From: a virus
IMG/VR virus record: IMGVR_UViG_3300031269_000081
Span: 1 to 25,821 of that record
Reading direction: 5' to 3' (one strand)
DNA: 25,821 nucleotides
Part shown: piece after piece, positions 5,230-14,022 of the stretch
How the letters are laid out: every line of letters starts with the position of its first letter
How positions within the stretch are numbered: position 1 is the first letter of the stretch
The notes under the pieces: generated by a model
The model's input: the letters and a program-made list of their open reading frames with translations, nothing else
Told to the model about the DNA's origin: nothing
The model's database searches: none
Translations under genes and position numbers: made by a program

Positions 5230-7788
5230 TTATCCACATTTACTTGAACCACATTGGTTACACTTAAAACACCCTTCAGAGTATACAACTTGGTCACTTC
5301 CACATTCCTCACACTTTTCACCATCAACTTTTTCACCATCTTTGATGTAAGTTTGTAAGAACTTTTTAATCTGGAAAATAAATGAACCAACATATACATC
5401 TTCAATTCTATCTAACACACGAACAATGTTTTTAATTAAAACACCATGACGTAACAGGAATGAAATAATGCGAGTGATTTTACTTGCGTTATCGTCACCA
5501 TTAATCTTTTTCATTACTTCATCAATATGTTCCTGTTTAATACCTTTATCCTGAACCAAATCCATTAATAGTTCGATAGCATTATTTGTAACAATAGAAG
5601 TTTCACGTGAATTTGTTTTAACAAATAATGCGAATGGTCTATTATCAGTTTCATTGTATACGATTGTTAAGTACCACTTCTTACCTTCAGCACGAATTGT
5701 TTTCATAACAGCCGGTGCTGAATCTGGCATCTTAACATCATCAATAATAATTTCTTCTTCGGTATCAACATCCTCTTTAGCAGAAAGAACCGAAGTCATA
5801 GTGCCTGAACGGTATGTTGTAACACCTTTAATCCATCCAGATTTATATGAGTTAAGGTAAATATCCTTGAAATCCTCATAGGGATAATCATGTGGGATGT
5901 TGACTGTTTTACTGATAGCAGAATCAATCCAACGAGCAAAACCTTTCAGGTCATTCACGTGGTCATCAGCCGTTAAATCTTCAGTAGTAACCGCCCAATC
6001 AGCATCAGGATTCCATTCACCACGAGCCTTCAGCCATCGAACCGCATAATCTTCACATAGAACTTCTTTAGTCAGGCCACGGTTTTTATCAATCTTATAC
6101 ACGATTCCGGTAGTTTCGTCAACCCCTTTAAGGATTTCTTCATCACCTTCTCTATCAAACTTGAACATATCTGTTTCAAACCATTGACCTTCATACCATT
6201 TTGGTGTTAGGTCTACTAAATGGTCAGGCACAATACCTTGAATAACTGTACGAATATATTCAGGCATAAAGATTGGTTCATTACCACCTGATAAGATGTT
6301 AGCGAAGATTGAAGTATTGCCTGTTGGTTGAATACTTAAACATGAGCTATTTCGAATACCAGTTGTTGTCAGTTTTTCCATATATGATTTTGGTAAATCA
6401 AGTGACTGCACAAATGGGCCTTTAACGTGTTCTTCAGGCTTACAGTATTTGAACATACCCTTTTCAACTGCTAAATCAATACTTGCCTTGTATGTTTCTT
6501 GTGCCAGCGTTTTCATGATTTCATCACGTAATTCATTAGCCGCATCAGAACCAAATCGAATCTTCATCATAAATAACAGTGAACCCCAACCAAGAATACC
6601 AACACCAATTCTACGTTTGTTCCTCATTGAATCTTCGTATTCGGGTAATGGAGCGTTTGATACATCATTAATATTATCAAGGAAGCGTACAACAGTTGGA
6701 ATTATATCTTTAAACGCCTTGTAATCGAATGTAACAACACCATCTTTCTCTTTGATATATGCAGCTAGGTTAACTGAACCTAAATCACACACACCAGCAG
6801 GGGGAAGCGTTTGTTCTCCACATGGATTCGTACCCACAATTTTATCAACATAATTCGTAGGATAAAAATAATTTGCTCTATCTAAGAATAATACACCCGG
6901 TTCCGCACGATTATAAGTAGAATCCATAACCAGATTCCAAATCTTTAATGCAGAAACGGTTTCAAATACATCAACAGGGTATTCTTTTGAAACCCATAAA
7001 GCTAAATCACCATCCCATTCAGCTTTATATTTTTCGTGTGTAGTATCAGGGAAACGAAGTTGCCATTGGTCAACTAAATCAATTTCATCTTGTGTTGCAC
7101 CTTCATTCACCATCTGTTCAATCTTGATAATCTTTTCCATGAAGTCATCAGTCATGTTTACAGATACATTGAACTTAGAAAGTCTACCAGCGGATTGTTT
7201 AGCGGTAATAAATTCAACTATATCTGGGTGAGTTACATCAATTACACCCATCATTGCACCTTTACGAATCTTACCCTTTGCTTTCTTGTTGGTAGATTTT
7301 TTACCAGAACCAGATGTAATAATATCACTTGAACGGTCAAACAATTCCATATACTTAACAGCACCCGGTGATTCAACACCGATACCATGTATAAAAGAAC
7401 CACGTGGGCGAATGTATGAAAAGTTCTCACCCCAACCACCTTCAGATTTTAGTGTTTGTGATTGGTTTCGTAGATTGGTCATGATGTTCTCTAGTGAATC
7501 AATATCATGTGTAGCACGTGGTGCAAGGAAGCAATTCATTAGTGTAGTGCCACCCCAATCAGCACCAGCGTTAGAGTAGATACGTCCACCAGCAGTTACT
7601 TTAAAGCCGGTTAACATATCATAGAATTTTTGTTGCCATTCATCACGTAATGATTGATTTTTTTCTGCTTGAGCAACACCACGTGCTACACGCATCATTG
7701 TATCGTCAACATTATTATCAGTTGAATCTTTATAGGTACTTCTCCAAACTTCTTCGGAAAATTCATCTTCAAAAATGGTATCGGTCAT
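5230..7788 (-). CDS. nrdJ: Class II (adenosylcobalamin-dependent) ribonucleotide reductase, 852 aa
   Basis: Makes deoxyribonucleotides from ribonucleotides using a radical from adenosylcobalamin, so no small subunit is needed. The catalytic loop NPCGEQ places Asn321, Cys323 (thiyl radical) and Glu325. Cys334 in AGVCDLGS lies 11 residues after Cys323, and Cys86 in MNCF is its likely redox partner, the spacing known for this class. PTGNTS follows the catalytic core. The C-terminal third carries the TSCPT-type domain (APAVMKTIRAEG, IELLMDL) and a cysteine-rich tail with CEEC, CFKCNQC and a final CG. Size and features are full length. No NrdB-like or NrdD-like gene is seen in the window. Confidence 0.95.
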   Translation of the reverse strand: MTDTIFEDEFSEEVWRSTYKDSTDNNVDDTMMRVARGVAQAEKNQSLRDEWQQKFYDMLTGFKVTAGGRIYSNAGADWGGTTLMNCFLAPRATHDIDSLENIMTNLRNQSQTLKSEGGWGENFSYIRPRGSFIHGIGVESPGAVKYMELFDRSSDIITSGSGKKSTNKKAKGKIRKGAMMGVIDVTHPDIVEFITAKQSAGRLSKFNVSVNMTDDFMEKIIKIEQMVNEGATQDEIDLVDQWQLRFPDTTHEKYKAEWDGDLALWVSKEYPVDVFETVSALKIWNLVMDSTYNRAEPGVLFLDRANYFYPTNYVDKIVGTNPCGEQTLPPAGVCDLGSVNLAAYIKEKDGVVTFDYKAFKDIIPTVVRFLDNINDVSNAPLPEYEDSMRNKRRIGVGILGWGSLLFMMKIRFGSDAANELRDEIMKTLAQETYKASIDLAVEKGMFKYCKPEEHVKGPFVQSLDLPKSYMEKLTTTGIRNSSCLSIQPTGNTSIFANILSGGNEPIFMPEYIRTVIQGIVPDHLVDLTPKWYEGQWFETDMFKFDREGDEEILKGVDETTGIVYKIDKNRGLTKEVLCEDYAVRWLKARGEWNPDADWAVTTEDLTADDHVNDLKGFARWIDSAISKTVNIPHDYPYEDFKDIYLNSYKSGWIKGVTTYRSGTMTSVLSAKEDVDTEEEIIIDDVKMPDSAPAVMKTIRAEGKKWYLTIVYNETDNRPFALFVKTNSRETSIVTNNAIELLMDLVQDKGIKQEHIDEVMKKINGDDNASKITRIISFLLRHGVLIKNIVRVLDRIEDVYVGSFIFQIKKFLQTYIKDGEKVDGEKCEECGSDQVVYSEGCFKCNQCGSSKCG

Positions 7789-7951
7789 TTATAATCCTCA
7801 TCAATATTTTTATTTTTGGGTTTAACACCATTACAGTGCTATCCTCTTTTTTATTATTATCTACCTTCTCAGGCATTCGTTCTTTTAGTTTCCATGCATT
7901 CCATAGATTAATTGGTGGAAACGTCATATCAGGCCAATCTAGTTTACTCAT
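7769..7951 (-). CDS. Small conserved phage protein, 60 aa
   Basis: Begins MSKLDWPDMTFPPINLWNAW, a Trp- and Pro-rich start of a kind seen in small phage proteins near replication genes. The rest is basic. The ATG overlaps the primase stop as ATGA, and the 3' end overlaps the reductase start by 20 bases, so it is wedged between two replication genes and probably translated with them. Function unknown. Confidence 0.75.
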   Translation of the reverse strand: MSKLDWPDMTFPPINLWNAWKLKERMPEKVDNNKKEDSTVMVLNPKIKILMRIINDRYHF

Positions 7952-8985
7952 ATCTTTTTATATTTTGCCAATTCCATCTTAGCTTTCAACCCTCTAAATG
8001 TTCTGCTTTCTATATATGCATCAAGTTCATCAGGTGTAAACTCTTTTAAGATTAAATCATTTATATCATCGCCTGAGTTGATTTCGTTACCCCAAACACA
8101 AACACCAAACCCTTTATTAATCACGGTTTCCATGCGTCTAATTATTTCATGTGAACGTGGTTCATTGTCAAATATAAAAGCAGTTTTATCTTTATTGAAT
8201 AATGAAAAATCAATATCAGCACCAGCCATAGCAGCACAGTTCTTTAAAAACAGTGAATCAATTGGCCCTTCAACTACCTTGACTGTTTTACTCTCATCAA
8301 TAGTGTTCATACCAAATACTTTAGATATATCTGGTACAAGTTCGAGTGTTACATATCTCTGTGATTTTGGAACGTGTTGAGCATCACCAATAGCTCTACC
8401 CTGAATGTGTGTGACTATACCATCTTTATTAATAAACGGTAATATCAATCTAGGAATATCATCAAATTTAGTTTCCTCATAATCAGGAATTAATTTACTG
8501 AACACATTCATTGATGCAGCAAAGTACAAATTACTGAATTGATTTGTGGGGATACCACGACCTTCAGCATACATCCATGCAACATGACCCTCACCTAATT
8601 GTTTGAGTGACTTTAGATGTTTTAATACTTCAGGAACTTCTTTTGCTTCAGGCTTTGAGTAATTAAAGTTTAACTCATTAACCTTTTTCTCTTTAGTGTG
8701 ATGTACTGATTCCTTAAACACTTCCATTTTATATTCCTTATAAAAGTCTGCATCAAACCACTTAAGGAATTTATCAAATGTTCGGTGCTCAGGTGCGCCA
8801 CAATTCTTACAGTCGTAAAACATCTTACCTTTACGGGTATAAAAGTATCCACGTGCTTTTGTTTTACTTTTTTGGGAGTCACCACAGATAGGGCAACGGC
8901 AGTTATATACACCTCTTTTTTTAGGCTTAAATAACTGTAAGCGACCTGAAATCATTTTCAGGTACTTCTCGGAAATCCAATTCAT
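7948..8985 (-). CDS. DNA primase, T4 gp61 type, 345 aa
   Basis: Synthesises RNA primers for lagging strands together with the gp41-type helicase. The N-terminal zinc finger is CRCPICGDSQ (Cys31 and Cys34, with Cys29 nearby) and CKNCG (Cys59, Cys62). A Toprim-like core follows: VKVVEGPIDSLF with Glu239, then AFIFDNEPRSHE with Asp273. Length is like the T4 protein. The gene is followed by a small coupled gene and the reductase, while its helicase partner is about 9 kb away. AGGG precedes the ATG. Confidence 0.93.
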   Translation of the reverse strand: MNWISEKYLKMISGRLQLFKPKKRGVYNCRCPICGDSQKSKTKARGYFYTRKGKMFYDCKNCGAPEHRTFDKFLKWFDADFYKEYKMEVFKESVHHTKEKKVNELNFNYSKPEAKEVPEVLKHLKSLKQLGEGHVAWMYAEGRGIPTNQFSNLYFAASMNVFSKLIPDYEETKFDDIPRLILPFINKDGIVTHIQGRAIGDAQHVPKSQRYVTLELVPDISKVFGMNTIDESKTVKVVEGPIDSLFLKNCAAMAGADIDFSLFNKDKTAFIFDNEPRSHEIIRRMETVINKGFGVCVWGNEINSGDDINDLILKEFTPDELDAYIESRTFRGLKAKMELAKYKKI

Positions 8986-9003
8986 AATGTAACCCTGTTA
9001 TAA

Positions 9004-9336
9004 TTATTTTTCTACGGGTTTATAATATTCTTTATAATCCTGAATTATATCTCTATGTAGAATGATTGTGTTTTCACAACTCTTATTATTAAGAATCCAA
9101 TTGTCAAAGGATTCTTTATCCATCCAGATACCTACGTTTTCTTGTATCTGATATACTTTAACAGGCACATCTTTTAGTGTCAATGGTTTAGGATAGGGAA
9201 TATCAAGGTAAGGCTTTGTGTAACATACCTTTTCACGATTACAACGCTCACAGGCCCAATCAGTGATGTTTTCGCTGATTGTTGAACAACCTGACAACAT
9301 GAATACCACCATCATTGATAGAATTATTTTACGCAT
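9004..9336 (-). CDS. Outer-membrane spanin (o-spanin) lipoprotein, 110 aa
   Basis: Begins MRKIILSMMVVFMLSGC, a lipoprotein signal with lipobox LSGC (Cys17). A mostly extended, Pro-rich periplasmic part follows (PYLDIPYPKPLTLKDVP). Its first 13 bases overlap the end of the inner spanin gene just upstream. An inner-membrane coiled-coil protein followed by an overlapping lipoprotein is the standard two-gene spanin layout. Together they would fuse inner and outer membranes at lysis. At 110 residues it is longer than lambda Rz1. Confidence 0.85.
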   Translation of the reverse strand: MRKIILSMMVVFMLSGCSTISENITDWACERCNREKVCYTKPYLDIPYPKPLTLKDVPVKVYQIQENVGIWMDKESFDNWILNNKSCENTIILHRDIIQDYKEYYKPVEK

Positions 9337-9779
9337 GTTGCACCTGCATTACCTGTAGCTGATTCTATACATCCATATGAATTCTGAATGATTAAGTTTA
9401 TATCCTCATCATATTGCTCTTTAACTTCAGCGGGTGCATCTTTAAATTTCTCGAAATCTATACCACCTAAAATATCCTTAACTCGGTTATATTCCAGTTC
9501 AAGGTCAGCCCGTTTCTGTTCGTTGTTTTTAATAATAAGCAACTGTTTATTGTAATCGTTACGAACTTTCTTTTCCTTTTCGATTAATTCATTATGGGTA
9601 TCTGATAAAGTGTTGTACTTATTAATCAATTCGTAGTGGGTATCAACCGCCCACCAACCAGCAGCTACAATAGCGCCAGCTACAATAACACCAAGTACAT
9701 ACTTATTTGTGAATGCTTTCTTTAGGAATGGCCCAACACCAGTAACCATAGAAATTATTGTGGGGATAGAAAATACCAT
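9324..9779 (-). CDS. Inner-membrane spanin (i-spanin), 151 aa
   Basis: An N-terminal cytoplasmic stretch of about 27 residues is followed by one transmembrane segment (YVLGVIVAGAIVAAGWWAV, 28-46). A periplasmic coiled coil rich in Lys, Glu and Leu follows (roughly 50-105), and the C-terminus contains two Cys (137 and 149) that may allow covalent dimers. The 3' end overlaps the lipoprotein gene. Type II topology and coiled coil fit an Rz-like i-spanin. Confidence 0.85.
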   Translation of the reverse strand: MVFSIPTIISMVTGVGPFLKKAFTNKYVLGVIVAGAIVAAGWWAVDTHYELINKYNTLSDTHNELIEKEKKVRNDYNKQLLIIKNNEQKRADLELEYNRVKDILGGIDFEKFKDAPAEVKEQYDEDINLIIQNSYGCIESATGNAGATCVK

Positions 9780-9780
9780 G

Positions 9781-10137
9781 TTACACCTTAGTGTTAATTA
9801 TGATTTGTAGTTCGTCATCCACTTCTACGTCATGTGTTAAATCACTATCTACCCATGCGTTTAAAAACATTAAGAATGTTTTAATATATGAATGAAATTC
9901 ACTTTCCAATCTATAAAATAAAATAAAATTAGCGGTTTCGATTCCGAATACATTAATTAAAATAATAATGTTATTCAGAACTAACCGCTCATTAATATTG
10001 CCTGTAGATTTATATCTACGAAACATTTTCTTTAGGATAATAATTTTATTTAAATCATTATCGAATTCTTCACGATTAAAGTGTGGAGTACGATAATTAT
10101 TCAAACAAAACTTTATAAATTCATCATCTGCTTTCAA
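9781..10137 (-). CDS. Hypothetical protein, 118 aa
   Basis: Largely helical protein rich in Asn, Ile and Phe (NLNIIILKKMF-like stretches, NNIIILINVFGIETANFILF), with no membrane anchor that I trust and no recognised family. Its start overlaps the end of the upstream targeting-peptide gene by 14 bases. It has no targeting peptide of its own. Confidence 0.7.
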   Translation of the reverse strand: MKADDEFIKFCLNNYRTPHFNREEFDNDLNKIIILKKMFRRYKSTGNINERLVLNNIIILINVFGIETANFILFYRLESEFHSYIKTFLMFLNAWVDSDLTHDVEVDDELQIIINTKV

Positions 10138-10543
10138 CTGTAATAACCTTACCTGAAGTTTTGAAGCCTTTCTTACGCATAATAGTTTTCGTAATCAAAT
10201 CAACTTCTTTATTAGCTCTATCCCATTTCAATACTATAGGTATATTTATATCAGTTGAAATAGACTTAATTAGTTCTTCAATCTGTTTCTCACCAGATGT
10301 TTTAGACATTTTCTTACCATACTTCTTAAAAGCATCCTTGAAAATCTTGGCCAGTTCAGAAAGGGTTATTTGTGTTTTGTTACGTGCATCATTAAGCCTG
10401 TCAAAGAAATGTTTAGTAAAAACAACATCAATGTTGAATTTACCAAACAGCTTATCAAGTGCTTTCTCAAGAATGTTTAATTGTGTTTTACTGATAGGTT
10501 CAGCAATAGCAGCTTCAATAAGATATTCTTTAAATGATAACAT
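10124..10543 (-). CDS. Putative internal head protein with targeting peptide, 139 aa
   Basis: Begins MLSFKEYLIEAA: LIE at 8-10 is a prohead-protease-like site. The mature part has VVFTKHFFDRLNDARNKTQI, a motif seen in phage proteins that I connect only loosely with small RelE/BrnT-like folds. It then has a Lys-rich C-terminal half (TIMRKKGFKTSGKV). The basic mature protein would fit binding to packaged DNA or RNA. It abuts the acidic/basic protein gene upstream. Confidence 0.8.
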   Translation of the reverse strand: MLSFKEYLIEAAIAEPISKTQLNILEKALDKLFGKFNIDVVFTKHFFDRLNDARNKTQITLSELAKIFKDAFKKYGKKMSKTSGEKQIEELIKSISTDINIPIVLKWDRANKEVDLITKTIMRKKGFKTSGKVITVESR

Positions 10544-10917
10544 TAGTCAGTTTTCTTTGCAGCAGCTTTTTTCTTCTTAGATGCACGTTTCTTTGGTGCA
10601 GCCTTTTTAGGGGTTTCCTTAACTTCTTCAACAACTGGTTCTTCATTAGCCGACTCTACAGGGGTTTCAGTGTCAGCTTCTTCAGAAGGCTCTACATCAG
10701 GCTCTACAGAGATTTCAGTGTCAGGATTATCAGCTTCACCAGAATCACTTGTATCTTCATTCGCTTTTTGTGTTGTGCCTTTTACATCAACATCTTTAGC
10801 ATCAACTAAACCTTTCAGTGAAACCAGAAGTTCACCAGAATCAGGGTCAACCCAACCTCGTTTAGTTGGAATTGCATTTGGACACCAGTTGGGTGCAGTT
10901 TTTAAATCTCTAGGCAT
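10543..10917 (-). CDS. Bipartite acidic/basic protein with histone-like tail, 124 aa
   Basis: Three parts are visible. Residues 1-38 form a conserved-looking head (NWCPNAIPTKRGWVDP). Residues about 50-102 are strongly acidic (PDTEISVEPDVEPSEEADTE). The last 20 residues are Lys/Ala/Pro rich (KKAAPKKRASKKKK), like histone H1 tails. The linker and tail are probably disordered. The basic tail could bind DNA while the acidic part screens it. It overlaps the nucleotidase gene by 8 bases. Confidence 0.75.
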   Translation of the reverse strand: MPRDLKTAPNWCPNAIPTKRGWVDPDSGELLVSLKGLVDAKDVDVKGTTQKANEDTSDSGEADNPDTEISVEPDVEPSEEADTETPVESANEEPVVEEVKETPKKAAPKKRASKKKKAAAKKTD

Positions 10918-11431
10918 TTTTATTTCCTCTTAATAAATCATGTAATTTCTGTAATGTGGTATCTACATCGGTGTGGTGGATACCAATACCACCTTGTGAT
11001 TCCCATTCTTTAATATTTTTGATATAATCGTCAACTAAGATATTTGGAATATCGTTTTCATCACACCATGCGAAATCAACTTTCTGACTACGTGGTACAA
11101 TATGTATGTGTTCTTCAAGTAAATGAGTGTGATGTGTTGCCCATCTACGTTTCTGTTCTATACAAGAATCCCTGTTTAATCTAATTGGTGCGGATAGAAT
11201 AAATGTTTTTTCTACTGGATAATTTTCTTGCATATATTCAAGCAATACATCAGCGCCAGAATCCTTAGATAAGTTAAACCAGAAATCATCAACTTCTAGT
11301 GTTGGACTCCATACTTCATGAGATAGAGAACCATATTTCTTATCCGCTTCAATTAGTGATATACCAGTTAGTTCTTCATAGCCACCCCAAAGGTCAACCA
11401 GTACACCATCCATATCCAAATAAACTTTCAT
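10910..11431 (-). CDS. 5'(3')-deoxyribonucleotidase-like HAD phosphatase, 173 aa
   Basis: HAD-fold phosphatase: YLDMDGVLVD (nucleophile Asp6, acid Asp8), TFILSAPI as motif II, KRRWATHH with the motif III Lys, and ILVDDYIKNIKEW as motif IV. This is the pattern of NT5C-type nucleotidases, which remove phosphate from deoxynucleoside monophosphates. It may balance nucleotide pools with the reductase, although it sits among the head-protein genes and has no targeting peptide. Confidence 0.85.
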   Translation of the reverse strand: MKVYLDMDGVLVDLWGGYEELTGISLIEADKKYGSLSHEVWSPTLEVDDFWFNLSKDSGADVLLEYMQENYPVEKTFILSAPIRLNRDSCIEQKRRWATHHTHLLEEHIHIVPRSQKVDFAWCDENDIPNILVDDYIKNIKEWESQGGIGIHHTDVDTTLQKLHDLLRGNKNA

Positions 11432-11454
11432 AATATAAACCTTCTTTTTAAATT

Positions 11455-12111
11455 TTAGTATGCAGAGTGAAACGAATCATAATCCGTTGAGGATAGTTTT
11501 CGTTTAGCATATTTCATTAATTCTTTATAATACATATCACGTAGCTTTCCAAGTTCACTATTCAGAGAACCTTCAGCTTTCTGAATATCAGCGATAGCAT
11601 TAAATATTGTTTCCAACTTCTTATGTTTGAGAACTTTTGCACCAGAAATCAACGCACCAATGTGGTCATTTCTATCTGTCATCTTTGCAATGCGGTCTAC
11701 TTCTCGACTGATATTAACCGCTTCATTTAGTTCTGGTTTTTCATCATCCGCTTTCCAGTTCTTATCAATGTAGTTGTAAAATTCCTTTTCTTTATCACCT
11801 GATAACTCATCTGGTTCTTCAACACCAAACTTCTTCAATGCTTTCTTAAAGAATGCCTGATATGCAGTTTCTTCATTAATTGCTTCGTCTATTTTTGCAA
11901 CATTACCATCAAGCATCCAGAGAACCATTTCTTTAATGGTAATCTTTTCTTTCTTACCTGAGAATAATGCAGCTAGAAAACGGTTAACCAGTTTAGGGTC
12001 ATTGAAGTATTTGCTGATAATCTGTTTAGCAACTTTTTCATCTTTATTTTTAACTGCTTTATTAAGCATTGTAATCATGCTTTCGGATATTTGTAATTTG
12101 TAGTTATCCAT
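11455..12111 (-). CDS. Putative head or core protein with targeting-like N-terminus, 218 aa
   Basis: Begins MDNYKLQISESM, with ISE at 8-10, the same position as in neighbouring targeting peptides, though the usual MKSF is replaced by MDNY. The protein is helical and strongly charged. A segment, AYQAFFKKALKKFGVEEPDE (84-103), followed by FYNYIDKNWKADDEKPE, resembles a module found in marine and T4-like phage structural proteins. A second LNE occurs at about 129-131, so more than one cleavage is possible. Function unknown. Confidence 0.75.
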   Translation of the reverse strand: MDNYKLQISESMITMLNKAVKNKDEKVAKQIISKYFNDPKLVNRFLAALFSGKKEKITIKEMVLWMLDGNVAKIDEAINEETAYQAFFKKALKKFGVEEPDELSGDKEKEFYNYIDKNWKADDEKPELNEAVNISREVDRIAKMTDRNDHIGALISGAKVLKHKKLETIFNAIADIQKAEGSLNSELGKLRDMYYKELMKYAKRKLSSTDYDSFHSAY

Positions 12112-12129
12112 CTGGTTTCCTATAGAATG

Positions 12130-13188
12130 TTATTTGTTTCTTTTATTTCCAACCGCATCACCATAAGCTAATGTCATTGGTAGTAATGTTTTAATTGGTA
12201 AATCAATCATTACCGTTTGTACTTTCATTTTCGGGTCGATTAACATAGCACCCAAGTATCTATGATGACCGTCAATAATATAGTTATCCGAACTAACGAT
12301 AAAGAAGGTTTTATTCTGGAAGAATGATGCAGAACCTTTTGCGCCATTTTCAGCAATCGGGTTAATCGACTTATCGTAATAAATCTGTTTTTGAATTGGC
12401 TTTAATTTACCAACTTCAACTTTCGGATTAGTAATCTTAATCACGTCATCTTTAGCGTCACCGTCATGTACCTTTAATCCATTCTCTAAGAACTTCTTAG
12501 CAGAATCACCACTCAACCCTTCAGGGAATGGGTTTCTTTTAGAGTTATCATTTGCGAAAGGTGGGCTTAAATCAATATAACCTTTCTCTAAACGCTTCTG
12601 AAACTGCTTAACATCCTTAGCATCAATTACAGGCATATCCTTACGTTGAGTTTTACCAGAACCAGCTTGACGTTGAGCAAATACATAATTCTTATCGAAG
12701 TTAGGAATTTCTGAATCCAGTGAGGATTTAGTAAAAATTGATTCAGCATATGAACGTGCTTTTTCAACAGGGGTTTTGATTAATTCTAATTTACCCGCTT
12801 GTTGACCCGCTTCAACGATAAACAGTTCACTAAAGGTTCTACGTTGACGTATCTGACGTTTCTTACCACCTGAGAAACAACTATTACACATCCACTCAGG
12901 TTGGCCTTTATGTTCGATTTTCTTATAGTGCATTCCACCACATTCAGGGCATGGGGATGTGCGCTTAACAACCTGACCTAATGAAGCATCACCAAGTTCA
13001 GCCGCTTCCATTACCTTGCGTTTGACCATAGATGTTTTGGAGCATTCTTCACACTCACAGTCATCCTCTTTACATTTCTTCTTACCTAAGATTTGTTTCT
13101 TAGTATCGCCGCTATCAACACCACCCGCTACATTGGTGGGGGTTTCTTCCAGTAGATTAGCATAAAGTTTTTTAAAGGTTAATGGCAT
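12130..13188 (-). CDS. ParB/sulfiredoxin-fold protein with zinc fingers and two targeting-like peptides, 352 aa
   Basis: Begins MPLTFKKLYANLLEET, with LLE at 12-14. A Cys-rich region follows (Cys39, 44, 46, 49), then a zinc ribbon with CPEC (80-83) and CNSC (101-104). After RRTFSELFIVEAG (117-128), which looks like a second targeting peptide with cut site IVE, comes a C-terminal ParB/Srx-like domain: KPIQKQIYYDKS (263-274) and IIDGHHRYLGA (304-314). The DGHHR motif binds nucleotide or phosphate in this superfamily. Processing at both sites would release the ParB-like domain. Precise activity unknown. Confidence 0.85.
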   Translation of the reverse strand: MPLTFKKLYANLLEETPTNVAGGVDSGDTKKQILGKKKCKEDDCECEECSKTSMVKRKVMEAAELGDASLGQVVKRTSPCPECGGMHYKKIEHKGQPEWMCNSCFSGGKKRQIRQRRTFSELFIVEAGQQAGKLELIKTPVEKARSYAESIFTKSSLDSEIPNFDKNYVFAQRQAGSGKTQRKDMPVIDAKDVKQFQKRLEKGYIDLSPPFANDNSKRNPFPEGLSGDSAKKFLENGLKVHDGDAKDDVIKITNPKVEVGKLKPIQKQIYYDKSINPIAENGAKGSASFFQNKTFFIVSSDNYIIDGHHRYLGAMLIDPKMKVQTVMIDLPIKTLLPMTLAYGDAVGNKRNK

Positions 13189-13189
13189 A

Positions 13190-13357
13190 TTATTTTCCTA
13201 ATTTCTTATCAAATTTTTCTAAATCTTTGGCTTGTATATATCCACTTGATTCCATTGGAATCTCTTTACTAACTCGCTTCATGTTTGTTTCATCGACTAA
13301 TCCCTTATCGTATAAAATACGTAAAGCCGTCGATAAATTGTATCCTGTTTGTGCCAT
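13190..13357 (-). CDS. Small hypothetical protein, 55 aa
   Basis: Begins MAQTGYNLSTALRILYDKGL, helical and moderately basic, ending IQAKDLEKFDKKLGK. Its stop is 1 base before the start of the ParB-like gene. It has no targeting peptide. The composition and tight spacing support a real gene of 168 bases; function unknown. Confidence 0.7.
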   Translation of the reverse strand: MAQTGYNLSTALRILYDKGLVDETNMKRVSKEIPMESSGYIQAKDLEKFDKKLGK

Positions 13358-13385
13358 GTTTGTTATCCTATCTGTTTTAAAAATA

Positions 13386-13661
13386 TTATGCGTAGCGAGT
13401 TTCTTTATCCATTACTTTTAGCATTTCTCTAGGGTCAATACCGTAGGTTTCAGCCGCTTTAACCAATGCAGTGTGTACACTAATCTTTCGTGTTGCATCT
13501 TTGAGAATTTTGTGTTGTAATTTCAATACAGCGATATACTTATCTTTATGTAAACTACGCTTGAGGAAATGCAATACCTTTTTAGGCAACATTTCCTTAG
13601 TCATATCGCGTATGATATTTTCTTCTAGTTGTTGTACGCTGTATTGTTTAAAGGTTATCAT
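13386..13661 (-). CDS. Putative internal head protein with targeting peptide, 91 aa
   Basis: Begins MITFKQYSVQQLEENIIRD: a targeting peptide with LEE at 12-14 as the likely cut site. The mature part is basic and helical (KKVLHFLKRSLHKDKYIAVL, then ISVHTALVKAAETYGID). Small, basic and helical is what T4 internal proteins look like after processing. It sits between two other putative internal proteins. Confidence 0.8.
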   Translation of the reverse strand: MITFKQYSVQQLEENIIRDMTKEMLPKKVLHFLKRSLHKDKYIAVLKLQHKILKDATRKISVHTALVKAAETYGIDPREMLKVMDKETRYA

Positions 13662-13666
13662 AGTGA

Positions 13667-14011
13667 CTACTCGTAGTTACCTGTATTCATTTCTTCTTCC
13701 CATTCAGTTTTCATCTGAAGGGCTACTTGTTCAATATCGCCTTTTGAGAAGATTTTGCCACCATCGCCGTATTCTTTCTCATATGCCTTCGCGCCTTCTT
13801 TAGCAAGTGGCAACCAAATCTTTACTGCAAGATTGGTATCATATTTACCGGCTTTATGTTTACGTGAAAGGTTTTTACGAATCGGGGAAATTCGTCTACG
13901 ATATATATCACTATCATTATCAATGTATAGTTGTAATTCATCTACTTGAGTTTGGTTATATCCCTCATGCATCTGAGCGTTTTCTTCTTGTAATTCTTTG
14001 AATGATTTCAT
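13667..14011 (-). CDS. Putative internal head protein with conserved domain, 114 aa
   Basis: Begins MKSFKELQEENAQ, cut site LQE at 7-9. I prefer the second of two adjacent ATGs because AGGA lies 6 bases before it; the first would be only 3 bases away. The mature part contains ELQLYIDNDSDIYRRRISPI and YDTNLAVKIWLPLAKEGAKA, a domain I recognise as shared by many phage proteins, without known function, and here preceded by a targeting peptide. It ends with a run of acidic residues and GNYE. Confidence 0.8.
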   Translation of the reverse strand: MKSFKELQEENAQMHEGYNQTQVDELQLYIDNDSDIYRRRISPIRKNLSRKHKAGKYDTNLAVKIWLPLAKEGAKAYEKEYGDGGKIFSKGDIEQVALQMKTEWEEEMNTGNYE

Positions 14012-14022
14012 CATTATTCCTA

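Noticed and set aside
10243-10250. TATAAATA on the minus strand
   Set aside because: It is inside the coding sequence of the 139-residue gene. In AT-rich DNA the octamer occurs by chance. The same holds for the copy near 15131.
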